Shown here one piece after another: positions 8,699 to 17,021 of a stretch of 64,000 nt of DNA. The number at the start of each line of letters is the position of its first letter. Positions within the stretch are counted from its first letter, which is position 1. Both the position numbers and the translations under genes were made by a program. Where the stretch lies: assembly GCA_030372335.1 (NCBI GenBank), contig JAUDCW010000009.1; one strand, written 5' to 3'. Under the pieces are notes generated by a model, which saw only the letters and a list, made by a program, of their open reading frames with translations, did no database searches and was not told the origin of the DNA. The stretch is from JALCOL01 sp022649665 (lineage in GTDB: Bacteria; Bacillota; Bacilli; Lactobacillales; Enterococcaceae).

Positions 8699-9055
8699 CT
8701 AGCCTCTTTCCTCTAAGATGACTTCTGCCATCGCATAATCTTTTGTATGGGTGATCGAGACATGATGGATTCCCTCGAAAGGACTCATTGTCATGATCGG
8801 CGCTCCCGCGTCGTTCGTCAATGTTTCGATCTCCTGCAGACCGACTTTGCCGATCCCGGTCCCCCAAGCTTTGCTGAACGCTTCTTTACAGGCGAAGCGT
8901 CCGCCTAAATATTCGATCTGGCGGCGCCGCTCCAGCTTGGAAAATTCGCTGAATTCGCGCGGCGTCAAGGTTCGTTTAATAAAAAGCGGTTTTCTTTCAA
9001 TGATTTTATTGATCCGCTTTAAATCGACCAGGTCGATCCCGATTCCTCTAATCAA
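8699..9055 (-). CDS. acpS: Holo-[acyl-carrier-protein] synthase
   Basis: A 118-residue enzyme that transfers 4'-phosphopantetheine from CoA to acyl carrier protein. The magnesium ligands are visible as Asp8 in GIGIDLVDLKRI and Glu58 in GRFACKEAFSKA; GTGIG follows. The start is a TTG, chosen because AGAGGTGA lies seven bases upstream and no ATG or GTG fits. It is the first gene of the acpS-alr-mazF operon, driven by the extended -10 promoter at 9089-9097. Confidence 0.95.
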   Translation of the reverse strand: MIRGIGIDLVDLKRINKIIERKPLFIKRTLTPREFSEFSKLERRRQIEYLGGRFACKEAFSKAWGTGIGKVGLQEIETLTNDAGAPIMTMSPFEGIHHVSITHTKDYAMAEVILEERG

Positions 9056-9088
9056 GGAACTATCACCTCTACTTTGATGTTCTTACTA

Positions 9089-9097
9089 ATTATAGCA
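9089..9097 (-). promoter_or_regulatory. Extended -10 promoter of acpS-alr-mazF
   Basis: On the minus strand TGCTATAAT is a perfect extended -10 element, 34 bases upstream of the acpS start. There is no strong -35 hexamer. Confidence 0.6.
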
Positions 9098-9130
9098 TTT
9101 TCTTTTCAAATGCCTAGCACGAAAGCAGAA

Positions 9131-9162
9131 AAAGCGTGAAAATCGGATGATTTTCACGCTTT
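9131..9162 (-). terminator. Terminator of the CorC-type gene
   Basis: AAAGCGTGAAAATC pairs perfectly with GATTTTCACGCTTT around a four-base loop. Short T-runs occur on both sides, so it could act in both directions. It lies just past the stop of the minus-strand gene at 9188. Confidence 0.75.
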
Positions 9163-9187
9163 TAGCTGCGCTGTTCGGATTTTGCAG

Positions 9188-10588
9188 TTATTCTTTTTTC
9201 TCTTGGTCCTCATGATCATTATTATCGTGGCGAAAAAGGTGCCGTTCCGGCTCCTCTTCTTCTTTTTCCTCTTCGGTCGGCCGGTTGTCGCGTTCAGTAA
9301 AGTCGACTTTCAACGTCAATAGACGCGAACCTTCCATTTGCTCCGAGGTCAGCTTGATGCCGTCGACTTCAAACGATAAATGTTCGTTTTCATCCGGGAT
9401 CATCCCAAGGGCAGTGATCAAATATCCGGCCATCGTATCGACGTCGTCCATCTCAAGTTTGGTGTCGAACGCTTCATTGAATTCATCGATCAGCATTTTC
9501 CCTTGGATCATGTAAACGTGTTCCGTCAGCTGGGTATAAAGCGTTTCGACTTCATCGGACTCGTCATCGATCTCGCCGACGATCTCTTCCAGCAGATCTT
9601 CAAGCGTCACCAGTCCGCTCATCCCGCCGTATTCATCTAATAAGATCGCCATTTGATTGCGGGTCTTTTTCAACTCGTACAAAAGGTCATCGATATAGAT
9701 CGTTTCTGGGACAAACAGCGGTTCATGGATCAAGTCATGCAAGTTGATCTCTTCAAAACTTTTATGACGGACTGACTTCAAAAGATTCTTGATATGCAGG
9801 ATCCCGATCACTTTATCTTTATCTTCATGATACACTGGGATCCGCGAATAATTTTGCGAAAGGATCTCATCGATGTTTTCCATCACGTCGTCATCGATAT
9901 CGACCATAAATGCATCTGTCCGGGGAACCATCACTTCACGCGCGACTTTCGTGTCGAGCGAGAAGATCCCTTGGAGCATTTCGACTTCTTCTTTTTCCAA
10001 CACGCCGTCCGTCTCTAACATATAACGCATTTCTTCACGTGTGATCTTCGACTCTTCATCATCGAAAGTCATCGGTGTCAGCCGTGCCAAAAGAGAAGTC
10101 GACGCTGTCAACAACCATACGAAAGGCCGCATGATCGTCCCCACGACATGGATGATCGGCACACTGACGTTTGAGATCTCTTCGGATTTGTTCAGCGCGA
10201 TCCGCTTCGGATACAATTCACCGAATACGATCGAGACATACGTCAAAAGCGCTAAGATCAAAACGCTTGAAAGACTTTTTGCCCACGAAGCATTCCCCAG
10301 TGCGAGCGCTAATCGTGCAGAAAGCGTCTCTGCCAAGGAAGCCCCTGACAAGATATTGATCAGCGTGATCCCGACTTGGATCGTCGATAAAAAATTATTC
10401 GGATCATGCAAAATCTTGGAAAGCCGCTGACTTTTTTTATCCCCGCTGTCTGCGCGCTGCTCCACCCGCGTTTTGTTCAAAGAAACGAGCGCCATTTCCG
10501 AGCCTGAGAAAAAAGCATTGAGTACGGTCAAAAAAATCAGCAATAATATCTGCGCTAATAACGATCCACTATCCGGATCAGCTTGCAT
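9188..10588 (-). CDS. Hemolysin/CorC-family membrane protein (DUF21-CBS-CBS-CorC)
   Basis: A 466-residue protein in the order DUF21 membrane domain (about residues 1-195, with FFSGSEMALVSLNKTR), two CBS modules (about 215-340, with MVPRTDAFMVDID and DEYGGMSGLVTLEDLLEEIVGEI) and a C-terminal CorC/HlyC domain (about 350-430). The tail is strongly acidic and rich in Glu and His. Family members such as MpfA are linked to magnesium export. AGGAGAG lies upstream of the ATG. A likely -10 (TATAAT on the minus strand, 10670-10675) lies in the gap after the AI-2E permease gene. Confidence 0.9.
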   Translation of the reverse strand: MQADPDSGSLLAQILLLIFLTVLNAFFSGSEMALVSLNKTRVEQRADSGDKKSQRLSKILHDPNNFLSTIQVGITLINILSGASLAETLSARLALALGNASWAKSLSSVLILALLTYVSIVFGELYPKRIALNKSEEISNVSVPIIHVVGTIMRPFVWLLTASTSLLARLTPMTFDDEESKITREEMRYMLETDGVLEKEEVEMLQGIFSLDTKVAREVMVPRTDAFMVDIDDDVMENIDEILSQNYSRIPVYHEDKDKVIGILHIKNLLKSVRHKSFEEINLHDLIHEPLFVPETIYIDDLLYELKKTRNQMAILLDEYGGMSGLVTLEDLLEEIVGEIDDESDEVETLYTQLTEHVYMIQGKMLIDEFNEAFDTKLEMDDVDTMAGYLITALGMIPDENEHLSFEVDGIKLTSEQMEGSRLLTLKVDFTERDNRPTEEEKEEEEPERHLFRHDNNDHEDQEKKE

Positions 10589-10687
10589 AAAGCATTCTCT
10601 CCTATTCTAAAAAAACAATCATCTGATAAATATAAAAAAATCGTACCACAACCATAGTTCTTTTTCAATATTATACCCTTCGGAAGA

Positions 10688-11842
10688 CTACTCTTTCGGC
10701 TCCGCCATTTCACTGCCCGCTTCCGCCGGATCTGCGGGGCCCGCGAGTGCTGCTTCCTTATTATGTTTGGACAGCTGAAGGATATTATAGACATAACGGA
10801 CCACCGTGCGCAGGATCGCATAGACCGGCACTCCGAGGAACACTCCCAAAAGACCGGACAGGTTGCCGGCAACGAGCAGGATCACGATGATCGTCAGCGG
10901 ATGGATCTCAAGCGTTTTGCCGATGACATTCGGATAAATGATATTCCCGTCCAGCTGCTGGACGATCAAAACAACGACACAGCACCAGATCGCTTTGATC
11001 GGATCGGTAAAAAGCGTCACGATCACGGCCGGCAAAAGACCCAAGTAAGGCCCGAGATAAGGGATCAGATTCGTCAACCCGGCAGTGATCCCGAACAGAA
11101 AGGCATAATCAACGCCCACCAGCAGATAGCCGATGAATGTGAACGTCCCGACGAACAAACACTCGATCGCTTGCCCGCTGATATACGTTGAAATCGTTTC
11201 GTTCATTTTCTTCAGCAGTTCGACCGCTTCGTCCTGCAAGCTTTTCGGCATCATTTTGCGGATCGCCGGTAAAAATTTATCGCCGTCTTTCAGCATGTAA
11301 AACAGCATGAACGGCACCGTGATCAACACCATCCCGACTTTGCCGATCACCGTGATCAGCGAGCCCATCGAAGTGCTCAGCTGGTTGAAGAACTTCTGCG
11401 CTAAACCGCCGTAATCGATATTGATACTATTCAAATAGCTTGTCAGATTGATTTTTTTGAAGAACGGTTCATTTGCCAAACTGCGCAGCCATTTTTCCAA
11501 ATCTTCATAGATCGTCGGCACATTGCTGGCCAGCGAAGAAAGCTGCTGGAAGAGATTCGGGAAGATCGCCATCACGGCGACTGCTAAAAGCCCGACCAAA
11601 AGCAGCAATACTAAAATAATGGCGATGATCCGTTTGACTTTGAACTTCTCAAGCAGCTTCACTAGCGGATTCAGCACATAATATAAGAAGCCGGCGATCA
11701 AGACCGGTGCGAACAAAGTCGAAAAAAAAGTCCCGAGCGGGGAAAATAAAAAGCTGATCTTGCTGCACATAAAAATAAATGTTGCGATGACCAAGGCCCA
11801 AACGGACCAAAACATCAGTTTTGACTGTTTGAGACGTTCCAT
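10688..11842 (-). CDS. AI-2E family transporter
   Basis: A 384-residue polytopic membrane protein of the AI-2E/PerM permease family. It has two N-terminal helices, a soluble stretch (about residues 95-150), and the conserved region with LTNLIPYLGPYLGLLPAVIV and a C-terminal helix ending in GVFLGVPVYAILRTVV. The second of two in-frame ATGs is chosen because GGAGG is only two bases from the first. Family members include Na+/H+ antiporters, so the name does not prove signal-molecule transport. The tail is Ala/Glu-rich. Confidence 0.88.
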   Translation of the reverse strand: MERLKQSKLMFWSVWALVIATFIFMCSKISFLFSPLGTFFSTLFAPVLIAGFLYYVLNPLVKLLEKFKVKRIIAIILVLLLLVGLLAVAVMAIFPNLFQQLSSLASNVPTIYEDLEKWLRSLANEPFFKKINLTSYLNSINIDYGGLAQKFFNQLSTSMGSLITVIGKVGMVLITVPFMLFYMLKDGDKFLPAIRKMMPKSLQDEAVELLKKMNETISTYISGQAIECLFVGTFTFIGYLLVGVDYAFLFGITAGLTNLIPYLGPYLGLLPAVIVTLFTDPIKAIWCCVVVLIVQQLDGNIIYPNVIGKTLEIHPLTIIVILLVAGNLSGLLGVFLGVPVYAILRTVVRYVYNILQLSKHNKEAALAGPADPAEAGSEMAEPKE

Positions 11843-11928
11843 ACTCATTCCTCCATCGTTTGCTTTATAATTCTATTACTTCCAGTATACTAAAAAGGAA
11901 GCTGAAATAGAAAGAAAAGAGGAAAATT

Positions 11929-12366
11929 ATGAAAAAAGAAATCTTCCATACGCGTGATTTAGCGAGTCCGATCTACCGCGATGCGCTCCAATTGCGAAAA
12001 ACGATTTTCGTTGGCGAGCAAAGGGTCCCGCTTGCCGAAGAGGTCGATCAAAATGAAGCTGCTTGCGAGCATTTCGTCCTATATACCGAAAACAAGCCAG
12101 TCGCCACTTGCCGCCTTTTACCGATGCCGGAAAGTGTCGGCAAGCTGCAGCGGATGGCAGTCGCAAAAGAAGCGCGCAAACACGGCTATGGCCGCGAGCT
12201 GATCAAGGCTTGCGAAAGCTGGGCTGCAGCGAACCGCTTTCAGATGATCCGTTTGGGCGCGCAGCTTTCTGCACTGCCCTTTTACGTACGGCTGGGCTAC
12301 CGCGCGTATGGACCGGAATTTCTGGATGCCGGGATCCGCCACCGGATGATGGAAAAAAGACTATGA
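11929..12366 (+). CDS. GNAT family N-acetyltransferase
   Basis: A 145-residue acetyltransferase. The acetyl-CoA site is seen as LQRMAVAKEARKHGYGRELIKACE (an R/Q-x2-G-x-G/A variant), preceded by VPLAEEVDQNEAACEHFVLY, typical of the ElaA/YjcF-like branch. The C-terminal LPFYVRLGYRAYGPEFLDAGI strand closes the fold. AGAGGAAAA precedes the ATG. Its stop overlaps the stop of the convergent response-regulator gene by six bases. Substrate unknown. Confidence 0.88.
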   Translation: MKKEIFHTRDLASPIYRDALQLRKTIFVGEQRVPLAEEVDQNEAACEHFVLYTENKPVATCRLLPMPESVGKLQRMAVAKEARKHGYGRELIKACESWAAANRFQMIRLGAQLSALPFYVRLGYRAYGPEFLDAGIRHRMMEKRL

Positions 12367-12996
12367 GAGATCGATGATGTGATTTTTAACGCTGAACTGC
12401 AAAAGGTCGGCATAATTTTCAACTTCCAGTTTTTTTCGGATATTCGTCTTATGGACTTCGACCGTCTTGACTGAAATAAAAAGTCGTTCGGCGATCTCTT
12501 TGTTTTGATAACCGAGTGCGATCAAAGGCAGGATCTCTTTTTCGCGTTTGGAAAGCGTCTCATACAGCGAACGGACCACCTCTGTGCGCAGTTCCGCCAA
12601 CTGCTCAGCAGTGTAGCCGGGATAGACCTGCTCCCCTTGATATACGCGGCGGATCGCGTCCAAGAGCAGCTCCTCTTTTTCTTGTTTCAAAATAAAACCG
12701 TCCGCGCCGGCATCAAGCGCTTCTTTGACATAGCTTTCCTCGTCGTGCATCGTCAAAATAATGACTTTGACTTTTGGAAACTCTTCTTTGATGCGGCGGG
12801 CCGTCTTCAGGCCGTTTTCGCCAGGCGGCATGCTGATGTCGAGCAGCAGCACATCGACTGCCTGCTGTTCGAGCTGCATGACCGTTTGCGTGCCGTCTTC
12901 TGCTTGGGCAACGACTTCCATATCAGGCTGCGCATTCAGCAAAAAGCTGAGTGCATTGCGGATCAGTTCATGATCATCACTGAGCATCAATCGCAT
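12361..12996 (-). CDS. LuxR/NarL-family response regulator
   Basis: A 211-residue regulator: a receiver domain (about residues 1-118) with phospho-acceptor Asp53 in VLLLDISMPPGENG and acidic pair SDDHE, then a LuxR helix-turn-helix (about 145-205) with LSKREKEILPLIALGYQNKEIAERL and VKTVEVHKTNIRKKL. The gene overlaps the end of the kinase gene by 20 bases and has GGAGAAAG before its ATG, so it is cotranscribed with the kinase and the HD protein. No adjacent target gene reveals the regulon. Confidence 0.93.
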   Translation of the reverse strand: MRLMLSDDHELIRNALSFLLNAQPDMEVVAQAEDGTQTVMQLEQQAVDVLLLDISMPPGENGLKTARRIKEEFPKVKVIILTMHDEESYVKEALDAGADGFILKQEKEELLLDAIRRVYQGEQVYPGYTAEQLAELRTEVVRSLYETLSKREKEILPLIALGYQNKEIAERLFISVKTVEVHKTNIRKKLEVENYADLLQFSVKNHIIDLS

Positions 12997-13999
12997 GGCT
13001 TTCTCCTTTCTGCCGCGGGACCTCTAGCAAAATACGCGTCCCTTTCCCGCGGGCACTTTGGACCGAGAGGATCCCGTGAACGCTTTGGATGCGTTCTTCC
13101 ATATTTTTCAGACCGAAACCGCTCGGTTCACGCTCAGAATCGAAGCCTTTTCCGTGGTCTTGGATCAAGACTTCAAGACGATTCTTTTCAAAATGAAACG
13201 CAAGGGTCGCTGTCTGGACGGCCGCATGGCGCAAAATATTGTTCAGTGCTTCTTGGATCACCCGATAAATGGCCGTTTCTGCGGCTGCACTGAGTTTAAA
13301 CGGCGTGCCGGTGATCGTTTGCGTGACCGTGAGCATCGTCCGTTCCTTGAGTTGTTTGAGCAATACTGCGACAGCCGGCAAAAGGCCGCCGTCATCTAAA
13401 ACACGCGGGCGAAGTTCAGTGACTAGTTCTTTGACTTCTTTCAAAACTTCAACGAAATGCTGATCGGTCTTCTCCAACCCAGCCGGCAATTCCTCGGCCG
13501 CCACCCACTTCAAGCCGCGGACTTCGAGCATCAGACTGTAAATACTTTGTGCCAGCCCGTCGTGCAGTTCGCGCGCCAACGAGCGGCGTTCTTTTTCATG
13601 CGCTTGATTCACATACTCGATCAAAAGCTGATTCATGACAAGCTCTTCGTTTTTTTCGGCCCATTCGCTCGGAAAAAGCCGCAACAAGCGGTGTGATTCG
13701 TCAAGACGGGTCAAGCTGCCGCGAAAACGCAATAATTTGCCGCGTTTGCTCTCGAGGACCAATGGAAAATTCGTCGGATCCTGTTTGATCTCCAGCGGGC
13801 AATGGAGACATTCGTCTTTGATGCTATGTAATGAACATCCTTCACCAAGCGCGATCTCCATGATCTTTGCAAGCGGCACGGTCGCTGCTTTTTGAAGGCG
13901 CCGGCTTGCGGAATTAGCACTGACGACGCACTCGTCCTCATAGAGCCAAGCCGCTTCAGGCAGAGCTGCCAAGCATTTGTTCCATTGTTCAGCTTTCAT
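12977..13999 (-). CDS. Soluble sensor histidine kinase with N-terminal cysteine cluster
   Basis: A 340-residue kinase without membrane segments. The HisKA_3 phospho-acceptor is His146 in RRSLARELHDGLAQ, and the HATPase domain has EALNNILRHA, DHGKGFD and GFGLKNMEERI. The N-terminal sensor part holds Cys at 9, 24, 55, 64 and 67, the last three in a C-x8-C-x2-C arrangement (GCSLHSIKDECLHCP). Cysteine clusters in soluble kinases of this class (NreB, AirS) bind iron-sulfur clusters that sense oxygen, so a redox role is inferred. The start is at the second in-frame ATG, preceded by CAGGAG. It overlaps the HD gene by 11 bases. Confidence 0.9.
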   Translation of the reverse strand: MKAEQWNKCLAALPEAAWLYEDECVVSANSASRRLQKAATVPLAKIMEIALGEGCSLHSIKDECLHCPLEIKQDPTNFPLVLESKRGKLLRFRGSLTRLDESHRLLRLFPSEWAEKNEELVMNQLLIEYVNQAHEKERRSLARELHDGLAQSIYSLMLEVRGLKWVAAEELPAGLEKTDQHFVEVLKEVKELVTELRPRVLDDGGLLPAVAVLLKQLKERTMLTVTQTITGTPFKLSAAAETAIYRVIQEALNNILRHAAVQTATLAFHFEKNRLEVLIQDHGKGFDSEREPSGFGLKNMEERIQSVHGILSVQSARGKGTRILLEVPRQKGESHAIDAQ

Positions 14000-14564
14000 C
14001 TTTTTCTCCTGCTTCCTCGATTTTTCGCTGCGTCTTTTCATCGATCAGCACGCGAAACTCTTTCAGCTCAGGCACATCAGCTGCCAGCGCACGCCCATAA
14101 GTTAAATTAAAATCATAATCAAAATCGGCCGGCGTGCTCCCCTGGTTATGCTGAATGATCGTTTCCAGCTTATCGAGCGCTTTGATCAGGCGCGCCTCCG
14201 AAGTTTTTCCTTCATTATATTCCTTCATTAAAGACAGCATTTCGCTGCGGCGTTCTGCCGAAAGCATGCTGAACAATTTTTCAGCATTTTCGCGCTCATG
14301 CCGATGCTTTTCTTCAGGGTCCTCCGCCAGCGGTGCGGCGACATCCCCGCTGTATGCTTCACCGGCATCATGGACCAGAGCCATTTTCAATACTTTCAGC
14401 AAGTCGTATTCATGCTCGCTTGCCACGATCCATGCGAGCATCGCCAGCCGCCATGAATGATCTGCGACACTTTCCTGCCGACCTGAACTTTCCCAAGCGG
14501 TCCGCAGCTCGACTTTCAGCTCTTCCAGCATTTCTATGCTAGCGAGCAGCTTTTGACTATCCAC
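13989..14564 (-). CDS. HD domain hydrolase (YfbR/HDDC2-like)
   Basis: A 191-residue metal-dependent phosphohydrolase. The HD metal site is visible as ESVADHSWRLAMLA, LVHDAGEAYSGD and IKALDKLETIIQHNQ, and resembles 5'-nucleotidases that act on deoxynucleoside monophosphates. A GTG three codons upstream is rejected because the GAGGTGA ribosome site overlaps it; the GTG used has correct spacing. It is the first gene of an overlapping operon with the soluble kinase and response regulator, which suggests a link between nucleotide metabolism and the sensed signal (inference). Confidence 0.85.
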   Translation of the reverse strand: MDSQKLLASIEMLEELKVELRTAWESSGRQESVADHSWRLAMLAWIVASEHEYDLLKVLKMALVHDAGEAYSGDVAAPLAEDPEEKHRHERENAEKLFSMLSAERRSEMLSLMKEYNEGKTSEARLIKALDKLETIIQHNQGSTPADFDYDFNLTYGRALAADVPELKEFRVLIDEKTQRKIEEAGEKDES

Positions 14565-14660
14565 TTTTTTCACCTCATCTATAAGTATAACAGAATTTCT
14601 TTTTGACAGATCACTGAGCGCTGCAAGTTCAAAATCTTAGTAAAGGTTAGATGATTCTGC

Positions 14661-14689
14661 TTGACCGCAATCAAAAAAAAGGCCAAGAT
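14661..14689 (+). promoter_or_regulatory. Possible promoter of the Ser/Thr-rich secreted protein
   Basis: TTGACC, a 17-base A-rich spacer, then CAAGAT. The -35 is good and the -10 is weak. Confidence 0.35.
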
Positions 14690-14722
14690 AAGCTTTGAAT
14701 ACAATTAGAAAGGAATGATTTT

Positions 14723-15193
14723 ATGCGGAAAATGGCTCCAATTTTATCTCCAGTCGCCATTTTTACGATTTCACTCAGCTTAGCAACAACCACGATCATC
14801 GCTGATCACAAGAGCTATGCAACTCCGCAAACAACGACAACGAGCGTCTCGGATCAAAAGAAAGACGATCGCCGAACGAGCTCCAGCGCGGGTTCCACAG
14901 CTGAAAAAGAGCAAAGAAACTCCAGCGGATCTTCGACTGAAGCAAACCGCGAACAGTCCGTTGCGTCGACCGGTTCCAGCTACCGCAAGACGAGCAGCTC
15001 GCAAGCCAATAATACGTCCACTGATAATGATTACACAAATAATGACAGCTACTCGCAAAACTCTTCTTCCGCGACTCCGGCCTCAACGACGCCATCATCT
15101 GACTCCAATAAAACGCAAAACTCTTCTGCCGATGTCGAAAGCAATGTCCAAAATAACAATACGGCAAATGACCAGACAGGAGGAGGAAATTAA
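14723..15193 (+). CDS. Ser/Thr/Asn-rich secreted or membrane-anchored low-complexity protein
   Basis: A 156-residue protein with a hydrophobic N-terminal segment (about residues 7-28, IFTISLSLATTTIIA) that could be a signal peptide or anchor. The rest is a disordered stretch made almost only of Ser, Thr, Asn, Gln, Ala, Asp and Lys, with no predicted domain. AAAGGA lies upstream of the ATG. Its TAA is directly followed by the ATG of the next gene, so the two are coupled. The composition is typical of wall-spanning linkers or glycosylation substrates. Function unknown. Confidence 0.75.
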   Translation: MRKMAPILSPVAIFTISLSLATTTIIADHKSYATPQTTTTSVSDQKKDDRRTSSSAGSTAEKEQRNSSGSSTEANREQSVASTGSSYRKTSSSQANNTSTDNDYTNNDSYSQNSSSATPASTTPSSDSNKTQNSSADVESNVQNNNTANDQTGGGN

Positions 15194-15958
15194 ATGTTTA
15201 CGATCATCAATGAGATCAATAATTTTTTCTCCTATTTAAATGTCAATTTGAAATTCAAAAATCGAATCGTCACTATTTTAGCCTCACTGCCCACGCTTTA
15301 CCTTTTGCGCTTCGTCTACGGCTATTATCAAAACGAAAATTATGTGCGTGCAGTGCTTTTCGCGTTGTTGTTTCTCTTTTTTGCTTATTTTATCGTTTTG
15401 AATTACTTGTACTATTTTAAAAATAAAAATGTTTCGTGGGATTTGACGCGCTTGATCGACCGCTTTGTACCGGAGGGCGTCTTGCTGAAAGAAGAGGCTG
15501 CCGGACAACCCCATGTCCGGCCGGAAGCGATCCGCGGCAAAGAGCTCCCGGTCCAGACCACGACTCGGCAAGATCTTGATCTGCTGCATTTGATCAGCAA
15601 ACTCGTCGATAAAGAGAAGCTGCCGATCCATGACTTGAATAAAGAAGAAGGATATTATATCGATCAGTACTGTCTCCTGCCTTATTACCATATCGAGGAG
15701 CTGAACGACAATGAGCTTTTGATCACTGCCGGCACCAGCTATGATGATCTAAAACCGCTGGGCAAGACGGTGCTCGATGAAGTCCATCCGCCATTCGTGC
15801 CGGTCGGCTTGTTTTTGACCGGCGGCAAATTCAAACAAAACGGCAAAATCTACAAAGAACCTTATCAGCTGCATTTGATGGTCGAAGAAAAACATCCGGC
15901 CGATTGGGAAGAAACTCCTGAAATCGGTTCACGCGTCAAAAGACATCACCGCAAATAG
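15194..15958 (+). CDS. Membrane protein of unknown function
   Basis: A 254-residue protein with two N-terminal transmembrane helices (about residues 24-44 and 50-74) and a soluble C-terminal domain of about 170 residues. It is translationally coupled to the Ser/Thr-rich protein (AGGAGG inside that gene's end, ATG adjacent to its stop). Conserved-looking segments include YYIDQYCLLPYYH and PPFVPVGLFLTGGKF. The tail is basic (RVKRHHRK). I think it belongs to a family restricted to lactic acid bacteria but do not recognise a function. The terminator overlaps its stop codon. Confidence 0.8.
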   Translation: MFTIINEINNFFSYLNVNLKFKNRIVTILASLPTLYLLRFVYGYYQNENYVRAVLFALLFLFFAYFIVLNYLYYFKNKNVSWDLTRLIDRFVPEGVLLKEEAAGQPHVRPEAIRGKELPVQTTTRQDLDLLHLISKLVDKEKLPIHDLNKEEGYYIDQYCLLPYYHIEELNDNELLITAGTSYDDLKPLGKTVLDEVHPPFVPVGLFLTGGKFKQNGKIYKEPYQLHLMVEEKHPADWEETPEIGSRVKRHHRK

Positions 15959-15975
15959 CGGCGATGTCTTTTTTA
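15941..15975 (+). terminator. Terminator overlapping a stop codon
   Basis: AGACATC-a-CCGC pairs with GCGG-c-GATGTCT, followed by a six-base T-run. The stem contains the last codons of the upstream gene and reaches the 3' end of cutC. Confidence 0.85.
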
Positions 15976-16623
15976 GATATGCAGATCAACGACTTTCGTT
16001 CCGTGGATCTCTGCGGCGTCGAGAGCGCGGATGATCTTCGCTCGATTTTCAGGCGTGATCCCGCCGCCTGGCAAAATCACCAAGCGTCCTTTGGCATGAG
16101 CGATCAATTGTTTCAACCAATCGATATGTTCTTCCAGCGGCTCATTGAGCGCCCCGCCATGCGTAAGGATGCGACTGACCCCGTGATCCGCCAGCCAGTC
16201 GATCGCCTTCAGCTGCTGAGAATGCGAAAGGGCATCAAAAGCCATATGAAACGTGATCGCTAACGGCGCGGCTTCCTTGATCAAACGAAGCAGCAGCTCT
16301 TCATCAAGCCAATCTTTTTTCAAGCAGCCGAAAACGACCCCCTCCGCTTGCAGCCGGCGCGCCGTCCGGATATCTTCTTCCATGATGCGGCTTTCTACTA
16401 TATTATAAGAGAAATCGCCGGCGCGCGGACGGATCATCACCATGACCGGGACATTTCTTCGCTGCACATAACGGACGGTCTCGGCGATCACCCCCGCTGA
16501 AGGGGTCGTACCGCCAACAGCCAGATTATCGCAAAGTTCGATGCGGCCGGCACCGCGGGCGACCGCTAGCGGAATATTAGTGAAATTTTCTGCACAAAAT
16601 TCTTTAAGGATCCTTTTTTCCAT
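15973..16623 (-). CDS. cutC: CutC family protein (copper homeostasis protein family)
   Basis: A 216-residue TIM-barrel protein. CutC signatures are GRIELCDNLAVGGTTPS, MVMIRPRAGDFSY, ITFHMAFD, ILTHGGA and VILPGGGI. The family was named for copper tolerance, but its biochemical role is unsettled and some members affect copper handling only indirectly. AGGAAC precedes the ATG. It is divergent from the LysM/Apf gene across a 400-base intergenic region, and convergent with the gene pair ending at 15958. Confidence 0.93.
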   Translation of the reverse strand: MEKRILKEFCAENFTNIPLAVARGAGRIELCDNLAVGGTTPSAGVIAETVRYVQRRNVPVMVMIRPRAGDFSYNIVESRIMEEDIRTARRLQAEGVVFGCLKKDWLDEELLLRLIKEAAPLAITFHMAFDALSHSQQLKAIDWLADHGVSRILTHGGALNEPLEEHIDWLKQLIAHAKGRLVILPGGGITPENRAKIIRALDAAEIHGTKVVDLHI

Positions 16624-16697
16624 CGCTGTTCCTTTCTAAATAACGAGATTTTGTGAAGTGTTTGCGAAATTCAAGTAATATTACCTCTTTCCTGCAA

Positions 16698-16712
16698 CGT
16701 TTGTAACAAACG
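16698..16712. promoter_or_regulatory. 15-bp palindrome in the cutC-apf intergenic region
   Basis: CGTTTGTAACAAACG is a perfect inverted repeat around its central base. It lies 75 bases upstream of cutC on its promoter side. It could be an operator; the protein is unknown. The rest of 16624-17021 is AT-rich, with no gene. Confidence 0.35.
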
Positions 16713-16916
16713 CGGAAAGCGCCTGTTAGACCGGCACTTGAACCCTGTTACAATTATTAAAAATAATTAAACACAAAAATATATTCTAACCATTTATCAC
16801 TTGCAAGGTTCATTATATCAGTCTTTTTCCGTGTTATTTCCAATTTTTGATGACAAAGATTAAAATTTTTCTCAGATTACAATTCTGTCATATACCCTGT
16901 TTTTTTGAAACTTTAT

Positions 16917-16932
16917 TGTAAACAAGTGTAAC
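16917..16932 (+). promoter_or_regulatory. WalR-like direct repeat upstream of the LysM/Apf gene
   Basis: TGTAAA-CAAG-TGTAAC contains two WalR half-sites (TGTWAH), separated by four bases rather than the standard five. WalR commonly controls wall hydrolases, and walRK is in this window, but the spacing makes the call uncertain. An extended -10 (TGCTAAACT, 16962-16970) lies downstream. Confidence 0.3.
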
Positions 16933-17021
16933 TTTACTTTCACCTACGCAATACTTATTCATGCTAAACTTCATTTTGTTGTTAGATAAACAAACAAAAA
17001 AAACACATGAAGGAGCACAAC

